Source: Peteryoungia rhizophila
Lineage (GTDB): Bacteria > Pseudomonadota > Alphaproteobacteria > Rhizobiales > Rhizobiaceae
DNA: 64,000 bases
Assembly: GCF_004912145.1 (NCBI RefSeq)
Contig: NZ_STGT01000005.1
Span: 1 to 64,000, forward strand
Reading direction: 5' to 3'
Below, one piece after another: positions 1 through 12,187 of the stretch; the first letter of the stretch is position 1, and the number at the start of each line of letters is the position of its first letter. The notes beneath the pieces were generated by a model, which was given only the letters and a program-made list of their open reading frames with translations, did not search any database and was not told where the DNA came from. The position numbers and the translations under genes were made by a program.

Positions 1-338
1 TTCTCCGATAAAATTCCAGAAAATCGACAAACCATTGAATATAATCGATTTTTCTGAAGTCAGGATTCAAACGACCTAGACTGCCCCGGAAAACGGGCCG
101 TTGGATCCCCCTCGGACAGCCTTCCAGGACCTTCATGGGAGCTGGAAAGCCGTCCCACCCATACGCGGGCGCGCGCGTGCCGCGCTAATTCCATATTTGC
201 CTGATCATAAGGGGTTCTCCACCCCGCCAATTTGACGGGTCTGGGCAAAACATGAGACATGAGAACCGTGATCCAGTCGACCAACAGGCCGGGGCCCTGC
301 CCCGACGCCGCAGGCAGCAGGACAGGCAGCAGAACCTG
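1..338. other. gene-free leader upstream of the M23 peptidase
   Basis: No credible gene is seen. The first 60 bases are AT-rich and carry a TATAAT hexamer at 40-45, but no good -35 box at the right distance. A short inverted repeat (TTCCAG ... CTGGAA) lies near 123-148, and an alternating GCGCGCGCGTGC run lies at about 169-180. The region probably holds the promoter and leader of the downstream peptidase gene; this is inference. Confidence 0.4.
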
Positions 339-2282
339 ATGACGACAGACCGAGACCTGATGCGCTCGCTCGGTGGCGAGCCTCCAATCCTGGCGGATGG
401 CCTCCGGGCACCCGACCGCCGTGAAATCTCGCTGCGCTGGCTCTCGGGCACCTTCCTGACTGGCATCACCTCCTGCATCCTGATGGGTGTGGCCCTGTTT
501 GCCGCACTCGACGGGCGCCAGCAGCTCGCGATCCCGGCCGAAGCCTTCGCCCTTGCCCCTCCGGATGACACGGCAACGCCGGCGGACGATACCGTCCGCG
601 GCGCCCGCATCTTCGCACCGAAGATCGCCGCGAGGCCCGTCGACAAGGCGATCCTCGACGTCCCCACTGTCTTCAAGGACGGTGAACGCGAAGTGGTGCG
701 CAAACTGCCCTTCGCCCACGTAAAGATGGTTCTCGCCGCAGACTACGGCAATCAGGAGCGATATCCGAAGTTCGATCCGCTCGCGATCTTCGCGACAGAC
801 GAGGCGACGCCCGCCGTCGCCAATCGCACGGGCTCCCTTTACGGTTCCGACGTCGAATCCGAAGTCATCCTGAAATCGAGCCCCTTCCCGTCCGTTCCGG
901 ACAAGCCGCTCGCCGGCGAAATGACCTTCGACGAGGTCGAGGCGAATGTGCGCTCGAACGGTTCGGTGCTGACCGACGGCGACACCCAGGTCGCCGCCCT
1001 CTATTACATCGATCCCCGCCGCTTCGACACGGAAGACAGCGGGCTCGATCTCGTCGTCGGCCTCTCGGCCCGCATCGTCGAGGAAAACATGAGTGTCGCG
1101 GAACCGGAGATCATCACGCCGATGACCCCCGAATATGCCGACGACATACTGCCTGCCCGCCGCCCCCAGTCGGTCGTGACCCTGATGACGGCAGCCGGTT
1201 ATCCTCAACCCAAGGCCGAGGATGTCGCCGAAGCATTGGCGCCCTTCATGAAGGAAGAAGACCTCGTCGAAGGCGACATCATCCGCATCGGCCTGCTGCA
1301 GCGTGGCGAAGAGGTCCGGCTCGTCCGCTTCTCGCTCTACCACCGCACCGATCATATCGCGACGCTCGCGGTGAATGATGTCGGCCGCCTGGTCGAGGGA
1401 ACCGAGCCGCCGCAACTCGACGCCATATCAGGCGCTTTCGACAGCTCGCAGCCAGCCATGATGTCCGGTCGCGACCTGCCACGCGTTTACGACGGCATCT
1501 ACCGCGCAGCACTTTCCTATGGAATGAACCAGGATCTGACCGCCCAGGTCGTCCGCCTGCTCGCCGCCAATGTCGACTTTCAGGCGCAACTCAAGTCGAC
1601 CGACATGCTCGAAGCCGTGTTCTCGGTCACCGACGACGAGGGCCGGGCCACCGACGATTCTGAGCTCCTCTATGTGCGAGCCCGCTTCGGCGACACGATC
1701 ACTCAGTTCTACCGGTTCCAGGATCCGGAGGACGGCTCGATCGATTATTTCGACGAAAACGGCAAGTCGATCCGCCAGTTCCTTCTGCGCAATCCCGTGC
1801 CCAATGGCCGCTTCACCTCGGGCTTCGGCATGCGCCGTCACCCGATCCTGGGTTACTCGCGCATGCATACCGGCGTCGATTGGGCTGCCCCCCGAGGCAC
1901 GCCGATCATCGCATCGGGCAACGGCACCGTCGAAAAGGCAGGCTGGGCCTCGGGCTACGGCAACCAGACCATGATCCGCCATGCCAATGGTTATGTCACC
2001 TCCTACAACCACCAGAGCGGCATCGCCAAGGGCATCACGCCCGGCGCCAAGATCAAGCAGGGCCAGGTCATCGGCTATGTCGGTTCGACCGGCTCCTCGA
2101 CCGGTTCGCACCTGCATTACGAGCTGATCGTCAACGGCACCAAGGTGGACGCGATGAAGGTTCGTCTGCCCGGCGGCAAGGCCCTAGACGGACCGGCGCT
2201 CGCCTCCTTCCAGCAGGAAAGGCAGCGGATCGACACGCTCCTGCAGTCCGGCGGTCGCCCGGCCCAGGTCGCGAGCCGCTGA
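339..2282 (+). CDS. M23 family metallopeptidase, membrane-anchored (peptidoglycan endopeptidase)
   Basis: Predicted zinc endopeptidase that cleaves peptidoglycan cross-links in the periplasm. The C-terminal third is a LytM/M23 domain: the region around GRFTSGFGMRRHP, then HTGVDWA (zinc His and Asp) and HLHYE (second His pair), so the metal site looks intact. A hydrophobic anchor (LSGTFLTGITSCILMGVALF) near the N terminus suggests an inner-membrane tether facing the periplasm, followed by about 400 residues without a recognised motif, as in rhizobial homologues. I chose the ATG at 339 because the first 29 codons of the longer frame (from 252) are low-complexity and the rhizobial family begins near TTDRDLMRSLGGEPP. 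It is a single gene, convergent with clpB. The exact bond cleaved is not known from sequence. Confidence 0.85.
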   Translation: MTTDRDLMRSLGGEPPILADGLRAPDRREISLRWLSGTFLTGITSCILMGVALFAALDGRQQLAIPAEAFALAPPDDTATPADDTVRGARIFAPKIAARPVDKAILDVPTVFKDGEREVVRKLPFAHVKMVLAADYGNQERYPKFDPLAIFATDEATPAVANRTGSLYGSDVESEVILKSSPFPSVPDKPLAGEMTFDEVEANVRSNGSVLTDGDTQVAALYYIDPRRFDTEDSGLDLVVGLSARIVEENMSVAEPEIITPMTPEYADDILPARRPQSVVTLMTAAGYPQPKAEDVAEALAPFMKEEDLVEGDIIRIGLLQRGEEVRLVRFSLYHRTDHIATLAVNDVGRLVEGTEPPQLDAISGAFDSSQPAMMSGRDLPRVYDGIYRAALSYGMNQDLTAQVVRLLAANVDFQAQLKSTDMLEAVFSVTDDEGRATDDSELLYVRARFGDTITQFYRFQDPEDGSIDYFDENGKSIRQFLLRNPVPNGRFTSGFGMRRHPILGYSRMHTGVDWAAPRGTPIIASGNGTVEKAGWASGYGNQTMIRHANGYVTSYNHQSGIAKGITPGAKIKQGQVIGYVGSTGSSTGSHLHYELIVNGTKVDAMKVRLPGGKALDGPALASFQQERQRIDTLLQSGGRPAQVASR

Positions 2283-2313
2283 GGCGATAGGCAACCGCGT
2301 GCATCCAACGAAG

Positions 2314-2340
2314 AACGGCGGCCCGAAAGGACCGCCGTTT
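2314..2340. terminator. bidirectional terminator between M23 gene and clpB
   Basis: AACGGCGG pairs with CCGCCGTT around a short loop, with flanking A and T bases. It sits between two convergent stops, so it could serve both strands. The U-tract is short. Confidence 0.6.
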
Positions 2341-2362
2341 CGTGTTCTGGCCGCAGTTTTGA

Positions 2363-4966
<2,604 letters not shown>

Positions 4967-5075
4967 CGTCACTCTCCTTATCTCCGCCCTGCCCGCATTC
5001 GGCACAGGTCGGATGGTGTGGATGAGGCCCCCGGTAGCGGCGGACCCCGGAGCGGAAACCGCTCCCTCGACCGAG

Positions 5076-5104
5076 ATATGGGAGCGCGATTTTGCCCTTT
5101 AAAG
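5076..5104 (-). promoter_or_regulatory. candidate RpoH (heat-shock) promoter of clpB
   Basis: On the minus strand CTTTAA is followed after 17 bases by CCATAT, resembling the alphaproteobacterial sigma-32 pattern CTTGAA-N(15-17)-CCATnT with one mismatch in the -35 box. It lies about 110 bases upstream of the clpB start, downstream of the terminator of the preceding gene. Confidence 0.4.
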
Positions 5105-5118
5105 AGGCAGTTAAACGA

Positions 5119-5146
5119 AAAACTCCGGGCCAGAGCCCGGAGTTTT
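5119..5146 (-). terminator. Rho-independent terminator of the DUF4167 gene
   Basis: CTCCGGGC and GCCCGGAG form a strong stem with a four-base loop. On the minus strand it is followed by TTTTTCG. It lies 28 bases past the stop of the DUF4167 gene and separates it from clpB. Confidence 0.75.
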
Positions 5147-5173
5147 GCAATCGTCAAATCGAGCTGGAAAAGC

Positions 5174-5956
5174 TCATTCGGTAGAAGCCTCGGCAAGTGC
5201 AGGGGCTTCGCCACCTTCGCCGTTCCCGCCAGCCTCTCCGCCAGCTTCACCACCTTCGTCGCTGCCCGCGGCGCGGCGCGGCTGACGGCGAGGACGGTTG
5301 CTGGCCGCACGGCGGCGTGGCTGGCGTTCGCCACCGGCGTCCGCTGCACTTTCGGCAGCGGCGGCTGCAGCTTCCGCCGGCATCTCTTCGATGACGGGCT
5401 GCGGGCCCGAACCGGCGATTTCCGGCTGCGGCTGCGGCTCCGGCTGACGTTGCGGCCGATTGTGCTGCTGCGGCCGGTTCTGTTGCTGAGGTCGGGCCTG
5501 CTGCTGCGGCGCCTGCTGATTCCCGCGATCCCCGCCACGATCACCATTCTGACCGGTGTTTTCGTCCGAACCGTCGAAATCCTCGCCGTCGCGCTCGTTA
5601 TAGTCCTGGCGATCGTCGCGGTCGTCGCCGCCATCGCGGTCGTCGCGCTGGAAGCGTTCCTGCATCTGCGCCTGGGCAGCCGCGATGATGCGGTTGTAGT
5701 GCTCGGCATGCTGCAGATAGTTTTCCGCCATGACACGGTCGCCGGCGCTATGAGCGTCCCGCGCCAGGGTCGAGTACTTCTCGGCGATATGCTGGGCGGT
5801 GCCGCGGATCTTTACGTCGGGGCCTGAGCTGTCATAGGTCCGGGTAAGCGGGTTCTGGCCCTTGCGGTTGAAATTGTTGTTTCCACCGCCGCCGCCACCG
5901 CCGCCGCCATTGTTGTTACGCCCCCGACCACGCTTGTTCTGCTGTCCTGGCCTCAT
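5174..5956 (-). CDS. DUF4167 domain-containing protein
   Basis: 260 residues. The conserved DUF4167 block is residues about 35-105 (QNPLTRTYDSSGPDVKIRG, then AEKYSTLARDA and AENYLQHAEHYNR). It is preceded by a basic Arg/Asn/Gly-rich head with a run of nine glycines, and followed by a long disordered tail of Asp/Arg, Gln/Pro-rich and Ala/Glu segments. No signal peptide is seen. The basic, RGG-like head suggests nucleic-acid binding, but that is inference; the family has no assigned function that I know. The glycine codons form a GGC/GGT repeat prone to slippage. The gene lies next to prmC in many rhizobia. Confidence 0.85.
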   Translation of the reverse strand: MRPGQQNKRGRGRNNNGGGGGGGGGNNNFNRKGQNPLTRTYDSSGPDVKIRGTAQHIAEKYSTLARDAHSAGDRVMAENYLQHAEHYNRIIAAAQAQMQERFQRDDRDGGDDRDDRQDYNERDGEDFDGSDENTGQNGDRGGDRGNQQAPQQQARPQQQNRPQQHNRPQRQPEPQPQPEIAGSGPQPVIEEMPAEAAAAAAESAADAGGERQPRRRAASNRPRRQPRRAAGSDEGGEAGGEAGGNGEGGEAPALAEASTE

Positions 5957-6287
5957 AGATGCTTCACCTGAATGTCTTTGTTGTGCTGATAAAGGGCAAC
6001 GTCATTGGCTCTGGTTGAACCGGACCAAGTCTATGCGCGCCGCCGACAGACCGCGCTCTCGCCTTGCTCGCCGCTGGTGAAAGTCGAGTTTACTGAGTTA
6101 CGCATCGGTCCTGTCGTGCTTCGCAGAGTTCGACAGCGAACCTTTTTCGAAGCCGGCCCAGTCGTGAACGAATCTTCGTTCTTTCCCCGCCGCCCGTTGC
6201 GTGCCCGCAAACTATTACGCTTCATCTGGAAAACCAAGCCTTTTTCTGGCTTTCCTGCAATTATCCTTAGCAGCCGCAGCAAACGGG
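5957..6287. other. intergenic region between prmC and the DUF4167 gene
   Basis: 331 bases without a convincing gene on either strand. It must contain the promoter of the DUF4167 gene and the 3' end of the prfA-prmC transcript. I see no clear terminator, repeat or consensus promoter in it. Confidence 0.4.
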
Positions 6288-7163
6288 CTAATCAAGCTTT
6301 CCCGCAAACACGAGAACACGGTCGTTGTCACCATAGTCCCGACGCTCTTCGATGAGAGAAAATCCAGACTGTTCAAATATTTGCGTCACGTCATGCCGCT
6401 GGTCGAAACCGATTTCGAGACCGATAAGGCCGTGAACTTCGAGATGTGCGCCCGCTTGCGCGGCAATGGCGCGATAGGCGTCCAGACCATCCGAACCACC
6501 ATCGAGCGCGGCCATCGGATCGAATTTTGTCACCTCTGGTTCGAGACCCGCCACCACCTCACTGCGGATATAAGGCGGATTGGAGACGATGACGTCAAAA
6601 CGCTCCGGCGTCTGGTCGAACCAGGGACCAGGCCTTGTCCGGAAGCGGGATCCGAGCCCGTTGCGCTCGGCATTGTCGGTCGCCGTCTTCAGCGCATCTT
6701 CGGAGATATCGATGCCGAGGACTTCTGCCTCCGGGCATTCATGCAGCAATGCCAAAGCGATTGCGCCTGTTCCGGTACCGAGATCGGCAATCTTCGGCTT
6801 CAAACCTTTGGCGACCATAGACCTGACATGTGGCAGGATCACGTCGACCAGGATTTCCGTATCGCGGCGTGGCTCCAGGGTCCCGGTGGAGAGTGCGAGA
6901 TCGAGACCGTAAAAATCACGCCGACCGAGAATCCGATGGACAGGTTCGCGCTGCAGCCGCCGCTCGATTGCCCCATTCACGAGATCAACCAGGGCCAGCG
7001 CCACCGGCTTTTCGCCTTCGAGAAGCAATGCCGTGGGGCGAATGTCGAGCAGACCGCAGACCAGCACCCTGGCGTCCGTGGCGGCATCGGCAAGTCCGGC
7101 GGCCTCGAAACGCCGGCGCGCGTCGGCGATCAGGGATCTCGCCGATGGCAAAGCCCCGCTCAC
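6288..7163 (-). CDS. prmC: peptide chain release factor N5-glutamine methyltransferase PrmC
   Basis: SAM-dependent cytosolic methylase that modifies the glutamine of the GGQ motif in release factors. It has 291 residues, close to the family length. It shows the SAM-binding motif [11 protein letters not shown] and the diagnostic substrate-binding SNPPYI. The start is GTG and overlaps the prfA stop (GTGA at 7160-7163), so it is translationally coupled to its own substrate gene prfA, the common bacterial arrangement. Confidence 0.95.
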   Translation of the reverse strand: MSGALPSARSLIADARRRFEAAGLADAATDARVLVCGLLDIRPTALLLEGEKPVALALVDLVNGAIERRLQREPVHRILGRRDFYGLDLALSTGTLEPRRDTEILVDVILPHVRSMVAKGLKPKIADLGTGTGAIALALLHECPEAEVLGIDISEDALKTATDNAERNGLGSRFRTRPGPWFDQTPERFDVIVSNPPYIRSEVVAGLEPEVTKFDPMAALDGGSDGLDAYRAIAAQAGAHLEVHGLIGLEIGFDQRHDVTQIFEQSGFSLIEERRDYGDNDRVLVFAGKLD

Positions 7164-8239
7164 TGGGCCTCGCCGAGCTGGGCGAGCTGCCCGGCCTGAT
7201 AGTCGGAAATCAGCGCATCGAGCATTTCGTCGAGATCGCCTTCGATCATTTTGTCGAGCTTGTAGAGCGTCAGGTTGATCCGGTGATCGGTCACCCGGCC
7301 CTGCGGGAAGTTGTAGGTCCGGATCCGCTCGGAGCGGTCGCCCGAGCCGACCTGGCTCTTGCGGTTCGCAGACCGTTCACTGTCCACCTTCTGCCGCTCG
7401 ATGTCGTAGAGCCTGGAGCGAAGGACCTGCATCGCCTTGGCGCGATTCTGGTGCTGCGACTTCTCAGAGGACGTCACAATAAGCCCGGTCGGTAGATGGG
7501 TGATGCGCACCGCCGAGTCCGTCGTATTGACGTGCTGGCCACCGGCACCCGAAGCGCGCATCGTATCGATACGGATGTCCTCGGGCTTGATCTCGATGTC
7601 GATATCTTCGGCTTCCGGCAAAACCGCGACAGTAGCCGCTGATGTGTGAATGCGCCCGCTCGCTTCGGTTTCCGGCACGCGCTGCACCCGATGCACACCG
7701 GATTCGAACTTCAGCTTGGAGAACACGCCCCGCCCGCTGATCGTCGCAATGATTTCCTTGTAACCACCCGCTTCCCCCTCGCTGGCGGAAAGCACTTCCA
7801 CCTTCCAGCCCTTGGTCGAGGCGAACCGTTCATACATGCGGAAGAGATCGCCGGCGAAGAGGGCCGCCTCGGACCCGCCGGTGCCGGCCCGGATTTCCAG
7901 GATCGCGCTCTTCTCGTCGGCGGCATCCTTCGGCAGGAGCAGGATCTGCATCTCGCCTTCAAGCGCCTCGATCCGGCTTTCGATCTCGGGCAGCTCCATC
8001 TCGGCGAGATCGCGCATCTCGCGGTCCGTCGCCTTGTCGGAAAGCATGGCGCGCAAACCGTCGGCCTCGTCGATCGCCGCCTGGTATTCGCGGATCTTCT
8101 TCACGACGGGCTCGAGCTCGGAATACTCGGAGGCGAGCTTCACATAGACATCGGCTGCCGGTCCCGCCGACATTCGCCCCTCGATCTCGCCGAAGCGGCG
8201 TTCGAGTTCGCGCATTTTCTCGACAGGAAGCTTCGCCAC
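7160..8239 (-). CDS. prfA: peptide chain release factor 1
   Basis: Class I release factor reading UAA and UAG and triggering peptide release on the ribosome. The product has 359 residues. The GGQ catalytic tripeptide is at 233-235 (GAGGQHVN). The codon-recognition loop reads [14 protein letters not shown], that is a PxT tripeptide (PET), marking RF1 rather than RF2. The start is GTG with GGAG six bases upstream; the next in-frame ATG at 8215 is less likely. First gene of a prfA-prmC operon that may begin upstream with ptsP (40-base gap). Confidence 0.96.
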   Translation of the reverse strand: MAKLPVEKMRELERRFGEIEGRMSAGPAADVYVKLASEYSELEPVVKKIREYQAAIDEADGLRAMLSDKATDREMRDLAEMELPEIESRIEALEGEMQILLLPKDAADEKSAILEIRAGTGGSEAALFAGDLFRMYERFASTKGWKVEVLSASEGEAGGYKEIIATISGRGVFSKLKFESGVHRVQRVPETEASGRIHTSAATVAVLPEAEDIDIEIKPEDIRIDTMRASGAGGQHVNTTDSAVRITHLPTGLIVTSSEKSQHQNRAKAMQVLRSRLYDIERQKVDSERSANRKSQVGSGDRSERIRTYNFPQGRVTDHRINLTLYKLDKMIEGDLDEMLDALISDYQAGQLAQLGEAQ

Positions 8240-8279
8240 CCTTTACTCCAGGTCTTCTCGCCAAAGTCAGTCGTCAAAG

Positions 8280-10547
8280 TCAGACGGGGATCGTGTTCTC
8301 TTCCGCATGGCGGATGAGCAGGTCGCGGACTGACACGCCCGGGGTGTCGTCGTCAAGCGCGGCCGTCAGAACCTCGGACAACCGACCGACATCGAGACCG
8401 AGCAACATCGCCTTGACCGGACCGATCGCCGTTGGCGACATCGAGATCGAGCGGAAGCCGATCCCGAGCAGCGCCATGGCCGAAAGCGGCTTCGACGCCA
8501 TCTCCCCGCACAGCGTCACCGGCGTCTTGTTCCGCTCTCCGGCACGGACGATATCGCGCAGAATTCGAAGAAACGGTCGCCCGAGCACGTCGAAGCGATC
8601 AGACACCCGCGCATTACCCCGGTCGACCGCCATGGCGAACTGGAACAGGTCGTTCGAACCGACCGAAACGAAATCGACCTCGTCCATCAGCTCGTCGAGC
8701 TGCCAGAGCAGCGCCGGCACTTCGAGCATCGCCCCGAACTGCAGCTTCTTCGGCAGTTGATGGCCGAACTTGGAGATGTGCTGGATCTCCTTCTGCATCA
8801 GCTCGCGCACCGCCCGGATTTCCGAGACTTCGGTCACCATCGGCAGCATCATCTTGAGCTCGGCGCCGGAGGCTGCCTTCAGCAGTGCGCGCAGCTGCGT
8901 TCGGAGAAGTCCGGGCCGATCAAGCGACAGGCGGATCGCCCGCCAGCCGAGCGCCGGATTTTCTTCTTCCTGGCTGCGGAAATAGGGCACGACTTTGTCG
9001 CCGCCGATATCGAGCGTGCGGAAGGTCACCGGACGTCCGCCCGCCTGCTTCAGCACATTGCGATAAAAACTCTCCTGCTCTTCGCCCTTGGGCATGGTCG
9101 AGGAGATCATGAACTGCAATTCGGTGCGAAAAAGCCCGATCCCTTCGGCACCGGAATCGGCAAGCTGCGGCAGATCGACAAGCAGGCCGGCATTCATCTG
9201 CAGCTTGATGCGGTGCCCGTCCTTGGTAACCGGTTCGACATCGCGCAGCGCGCGAAACTGTTCCTGCCGCTTGGCCCTGAGCTTGACCTTTTCCTCATAG
9301 GCCTTCTGCAGATCCGCGACCGGGCGCACATGCACCTTGCCGTCGTCACCGTCGATGATGACGGGATCACCATTTTCGGCAAGCGCCACGGCACCCGCCG
9401 CCTGGCCGACGACCGCAATGCCCATGGCACGCGCAACGATGACGACGTGGCTGGTGACGGCGCCTTCTTCGAGCACGAGGCCGCGCAGATTGGCGCGCGG
9501 ATAATCCAGAAGCTCGGCCGCCCCCATGGCGCGTGCAAAGACGATCGCGTCGTTCGGGAAACCTTCGGCGGCACTGTGCGGCGAAAAGCCGGTGAGCTGG
9601 CGCAGCAAGCGGTTCGCCAGATCGTCGAAGTCGTGCATGCGCTCGCGCAGATAAGGATCGGTCAGGCGCATCATGCGCGCCTTGGTATCGCTCTGCACCT
9701 TCTCGACAGCCGCTTCGGCGGTGAGCCCGTTATGGATCGCCTCTTCCATGCGCCGCACCCAACCCTGGTCATGGGCGAACATGCGGTAGGTTTCGAGCAC
9801 GTCGCGGTGCTCGCCTTCCATCGAAATTTCGCGGCGCGACAGCATGTCGTCGATCGAGATCCTGAGCGAGCCGAGCGAGTCGGCCAGCCGTCTGATTTCC
9901 GTCTCGCTGTCTTCGTTCAAGAGATTGGTGACAACGATGCGCGGCTCGTGCAGCACGACATAGCCGAGGCCAATGCCTTCGGAATAACCGTCACCATCGA
10001 TCGAGACCGGCCGCGTCAGGTCCAGTTCCAGCCCGGGTCGGGTGATCTTCTTGAGTTCGCCGGTGGCAATCATTTCGGCGAGCACCATCGCGGTCGTTTC
10101 GAGCGCTTCGAGCTCGTCCTCGCGATAGTTCCGCTGCGCCTTGTTCTGCACGACGAGAACACCGAGGCTTCGCCCGGCACGCAGGATCGGTACGCCGAGG
10201 AAGGAGTGATAGATCTCTTCGCCGGTTTCCGGCAGGTAACGGAAGGCCGGATGCGCCTGGGCATCAGAAAGATTGAGTGATTGGGCGGAAGCCGCGATCG
10301 TTCCGACGAGACCCTGGCCCATCTTCAGCTGGGCCAGGTGAACCGCGTCCTTGTTCAGACCTTCGGTGGCATAGAGTTCGAGAACGCCGTCGGAGCGGAG
10401 GACATAGGCGGAGCACACCTCTGCGACCATGTTGTTCGCGATCTGGCGAACGATCCGATCCAGTCGCTCCTGCGGCTCGAGCGGCTCCGCCATAAGTTCG
10501 CGCAGCCGCTTAAGCAGGACGCGAGGACCCGCAGAAAGGTCTCTCAT
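8280..10547 (-). CDS. ptsP: phosphoenolpyruvate-protein phosphotransferase, nitrogen PTS enzyme I (EI-Ntr)
   Basis: First enzyme of the regulatory nitrogen PTS; it takes phosphate from PEP and passes it to NPr and then EIIA-Ntr. The 755-residue protein has an N-terminal GAF domain (about residues 20-160), which separates EI-Ntr from sugar EI, then the PEP-utiliser N domain, the phospho-histidine motif GAVTSHVVIVARAMG (His about 367), and the C-terminal PEP-binding barrel with GLFRTELQFM, SVGSNDLFQ and LCGEMASKP. All expected catalytic blocks are present. It sits between lysC and prfA on the same strand, as in other rhizobia. No NPr or EIIA gene is in the window. Confidence 0.95.
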   Translation of the reverse strand: MRDLSAGPRVLLKRLRELMAEPLEPQERLDRIVRQIANNMVAEVCSAYVLRSDGVLELYATEGLNKDAVHLAQLKMGQGLVGTIAASAQSLNLSDAQAHPAFRYLPETGEEIYHSFLGVPILRAGRSLGVLVVQNKAQRNYREDELEALETTAMVLAEMIATGELKKITRPGLELDLTRPVSIDGDGYSEGIGLGYVVLHEPRIVVTNLLNEDSETEIRRLADSLGSLRISIDDMLSRREISMEGEHRDVLETYRMFAHDQGWVRRMEEAIHNGLTAEAAVEKVQSDTKARMMRLTDPYLRERMHDFDDLANRLLRQLTGFSPHSAAEGFPNDAIVFARAMGAAELLDYPRANLRGLVLEEGAVTSHVVIVARAMGIAVVGQAAGAVALAENGDPVIIDGDDGKVHVRPVADLQKAYEEKVKLRAKRQEQFRALRDVEPVTKDGHRIKLQMNAGLLVDLPQLADSGAEGIGLFRTELQFMISSTMPKGEEQESFYRNVLKQAGGRPVTFRTLDIGGDKVVPYFRSQEEENPALGWRAIRLSLDRPGLLRTQLRALLKAASGAELKMMLPMVTEVSEIRAVRELMQKEIQHISKFGHQLPKKLQFGAMLEVPALLWQLDELMDEVDFVSVGSNDLFQFAMAVDRGNARVSDRFDVLGRPFLRILRDIVRAGERNKTPVTLCGEMASKPLSAMALLGIGFRSISMSPTAIGPVKAMLLGLDVGRLSEVLTAALDDDTPGVSVRDLLIRHAEENTIPV

Positions 10548-10633
10548 CGCGTTTTTGCTCCACTTCCCATTGGTCAGCGGATTGTTACCCTTGCCTTTTC
10601 AGGGGTCGGGTCACGCGTGTCCGCTCTCAGGAA

Positions 10634-11908
10634 TCAATTCTTATCCAGACCGTAGCAGGAATGCAAAGTGCGAACCGCAAGCTCGGCATAGGGACCGTCG
10701 ATCAGGATGGAGATCTTGATTTCGGACGTCGTGATCGCCTTGATGTTGATGCCCTTGTCGGCCAGCGCCCGGAAGGCGGTGGCCGCGACGCCCGCATGGC
10801 TGCGCATGCCGATACCGATGACAGAAACCTTGACCAGACCCTTCTCGCTCTGGACCACGTCGAAGCCGATCTTCTCCTTGTTGGAGCCGAGAACGGCCAG
10901 CGCCTTGTCCACGTCACCCGAGGGAACCGTGAAGGTCATGTCGGTCTTCGAACCATCTTCCGAGATGTTCTGGACGATCATGTCGACATTGATGTGGGAT
11001 TCGGCGAGCGGTCCAAAGATCGCGGCCGAAACGCCCGGCCGGTCGGCCAGACGGCGCAGCGAAATCTGGGCTTCATCCTTGGCGTAGGCAATACCGGTGA
11101 CGACTTCCTGTTCCACGATCTCTTCCTCATCGCAAATCAACGTACCGGGCGGGTTCATCAGATCGCCCATGCCCGGTGCATCGGGATCTTCAAAGCTGGA
11201 GCGCACGAAAGTGCGGACCTTGTGTACCATGGCGAGTTCGACCGAGCGGACCTGCAGCACCTTGGCGCCGAGCGAGGCCATTTCGAGCATTTCCTCGAAG
11301 GCGATCTTCTTCAGGCGACGCGCCTTCGGCTCGATGCGCGGGTCGGTCGTATAGACGCCGTCGACGTCAGTATAAATGTCGCAGCGGTCGGCCTTCACAC
11401 CGGCAGCGATTGCAACAGCCGAGGTATCGGAACCGCCACGGCCGAGCGTCGCGATGCGGTTGTCAGGGCCGATACCCTGGAAGCCGGCGACCACGGCCAC
11501 CTGGCCCTCGCCCATGCGGCGGATGATGTCGGCGCCGTCGATTTCCTGGATGCGGGCTGCACCATGGGCGTTGTCGGTCTTGATCGGGATCTGCCAGCCC
11601 TGCCAGGAACGGGCATTGATGCCCATCGACTGCAGCGCGATGGCGAGCAGCCCGGATGTCACCTGTTCGCCCGAGGCGACGATGGCATCGTATTCGCGCG
11701 CATCGTAGAAAGGCGAGTCGGCACCCGCCACCTTCGGCATGTTCTGAACCCAGTCGACCAGCTCATTGGTCTTGCCCGACATGGCCGACACGACGACGGC
11801 CACTTCGTGACCCGCATCCACCTCGCGTTTCACATGGCGCGCGACATTGTAGATGCGATCCAGATTGGCGACGGATGTCCCGCCGAACTTCATGACGATG
11901 CGAGCCAT
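10634..11908 (-). CDS. lysC: aspartate kinase
   Basis: Phosphorylates aspartate, the first step towards lysine, diaminopimelate, threonine and methionine. The product has 424 residues. The N-terminal kinase domain begins with the hallmark KFGGTSVA and has GRGGSDTSAVA; two ACT domains follow (about residues 270-420), the usual site of allosteric amino-acid control. The start at 11908 puts KFGGTSV at residue 7 as in the family; the open frame to 11974 adds 22 unlike residues. The lysine branch is completed in this window only by lysA at 52.5 kb. Upstream is the divergent lpiA operon. Confidence 0.95.
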   Translation of the reverse strand: MARIVMKFGGTSVANLDRIYNVARHVKREVDAGHEVAVVVSAMSGKTNELVDWVQNMPKVAGADSPFYDAREYDAIVASGEQVTSGLLAIALQSMGINARSWQGWQIPIKTDNAHGAARIQEIDGADIIRRMGEGQVAVVAGFQGIGPDNRIATLGRGGSDTSAVAIAAGVKADRCDIYTDVDGVYTTDPRIEPKARRLKKIAFEEMLEMASLGAKVLQVRSVELAMVHKVRTFVRSSFEDPDAPGMGDLMNPPGTLICDEEEIVEQEVVTGIAYAKDEAQISLRRLADRPGVSAAIFGPLAESHINVDMIVQNISEDGSKTDMTFTVPSGDVDKALAVLGSNKEKIGFDVVQSEKGLVKVSVIGIGMRSHAGVAATAFRALADKGINIKAITTSEIKISILIDGPYAELAVRTLHSCYGLDKN

Positions 11909-12187
11909 AGACTTGAACCATATGCCCTTGAAAGACGCCGGAGCCCCGGCACGAAAATGATCGCCCGGGCGCAAAGCCTCGGGCTGGCCGGGCTTTTAGT
12001 CTATCTGGGTCAGGGGCGCAACGGCCACTTGCCCCCCAAACGGTACGGCAGATACGGGATTTTCGACGGAATTCAGCGCTTTTCACCTGCCATAATTTGG
12101 CACGAATTCGGGCGCCAACCATATCGGGAATACCGGGCTGGGAGCCGGTAGTCGCTCGATCAGACGATCAACACCGGACAGTCTCAG
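11909..12187. promoter_or_regulatory. divergent promoter region of lysC and lpiA
   Basis: 279 bases separating two divergent genes. It contains a GCCCGGGC-type inverted repeat near 11968-11995 and an AT-rich stretch (CATAATTTGG) near 12092. No clean sigma-70 promoter is apparent, so the assignment rests on position only. Confidence 0.35.
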
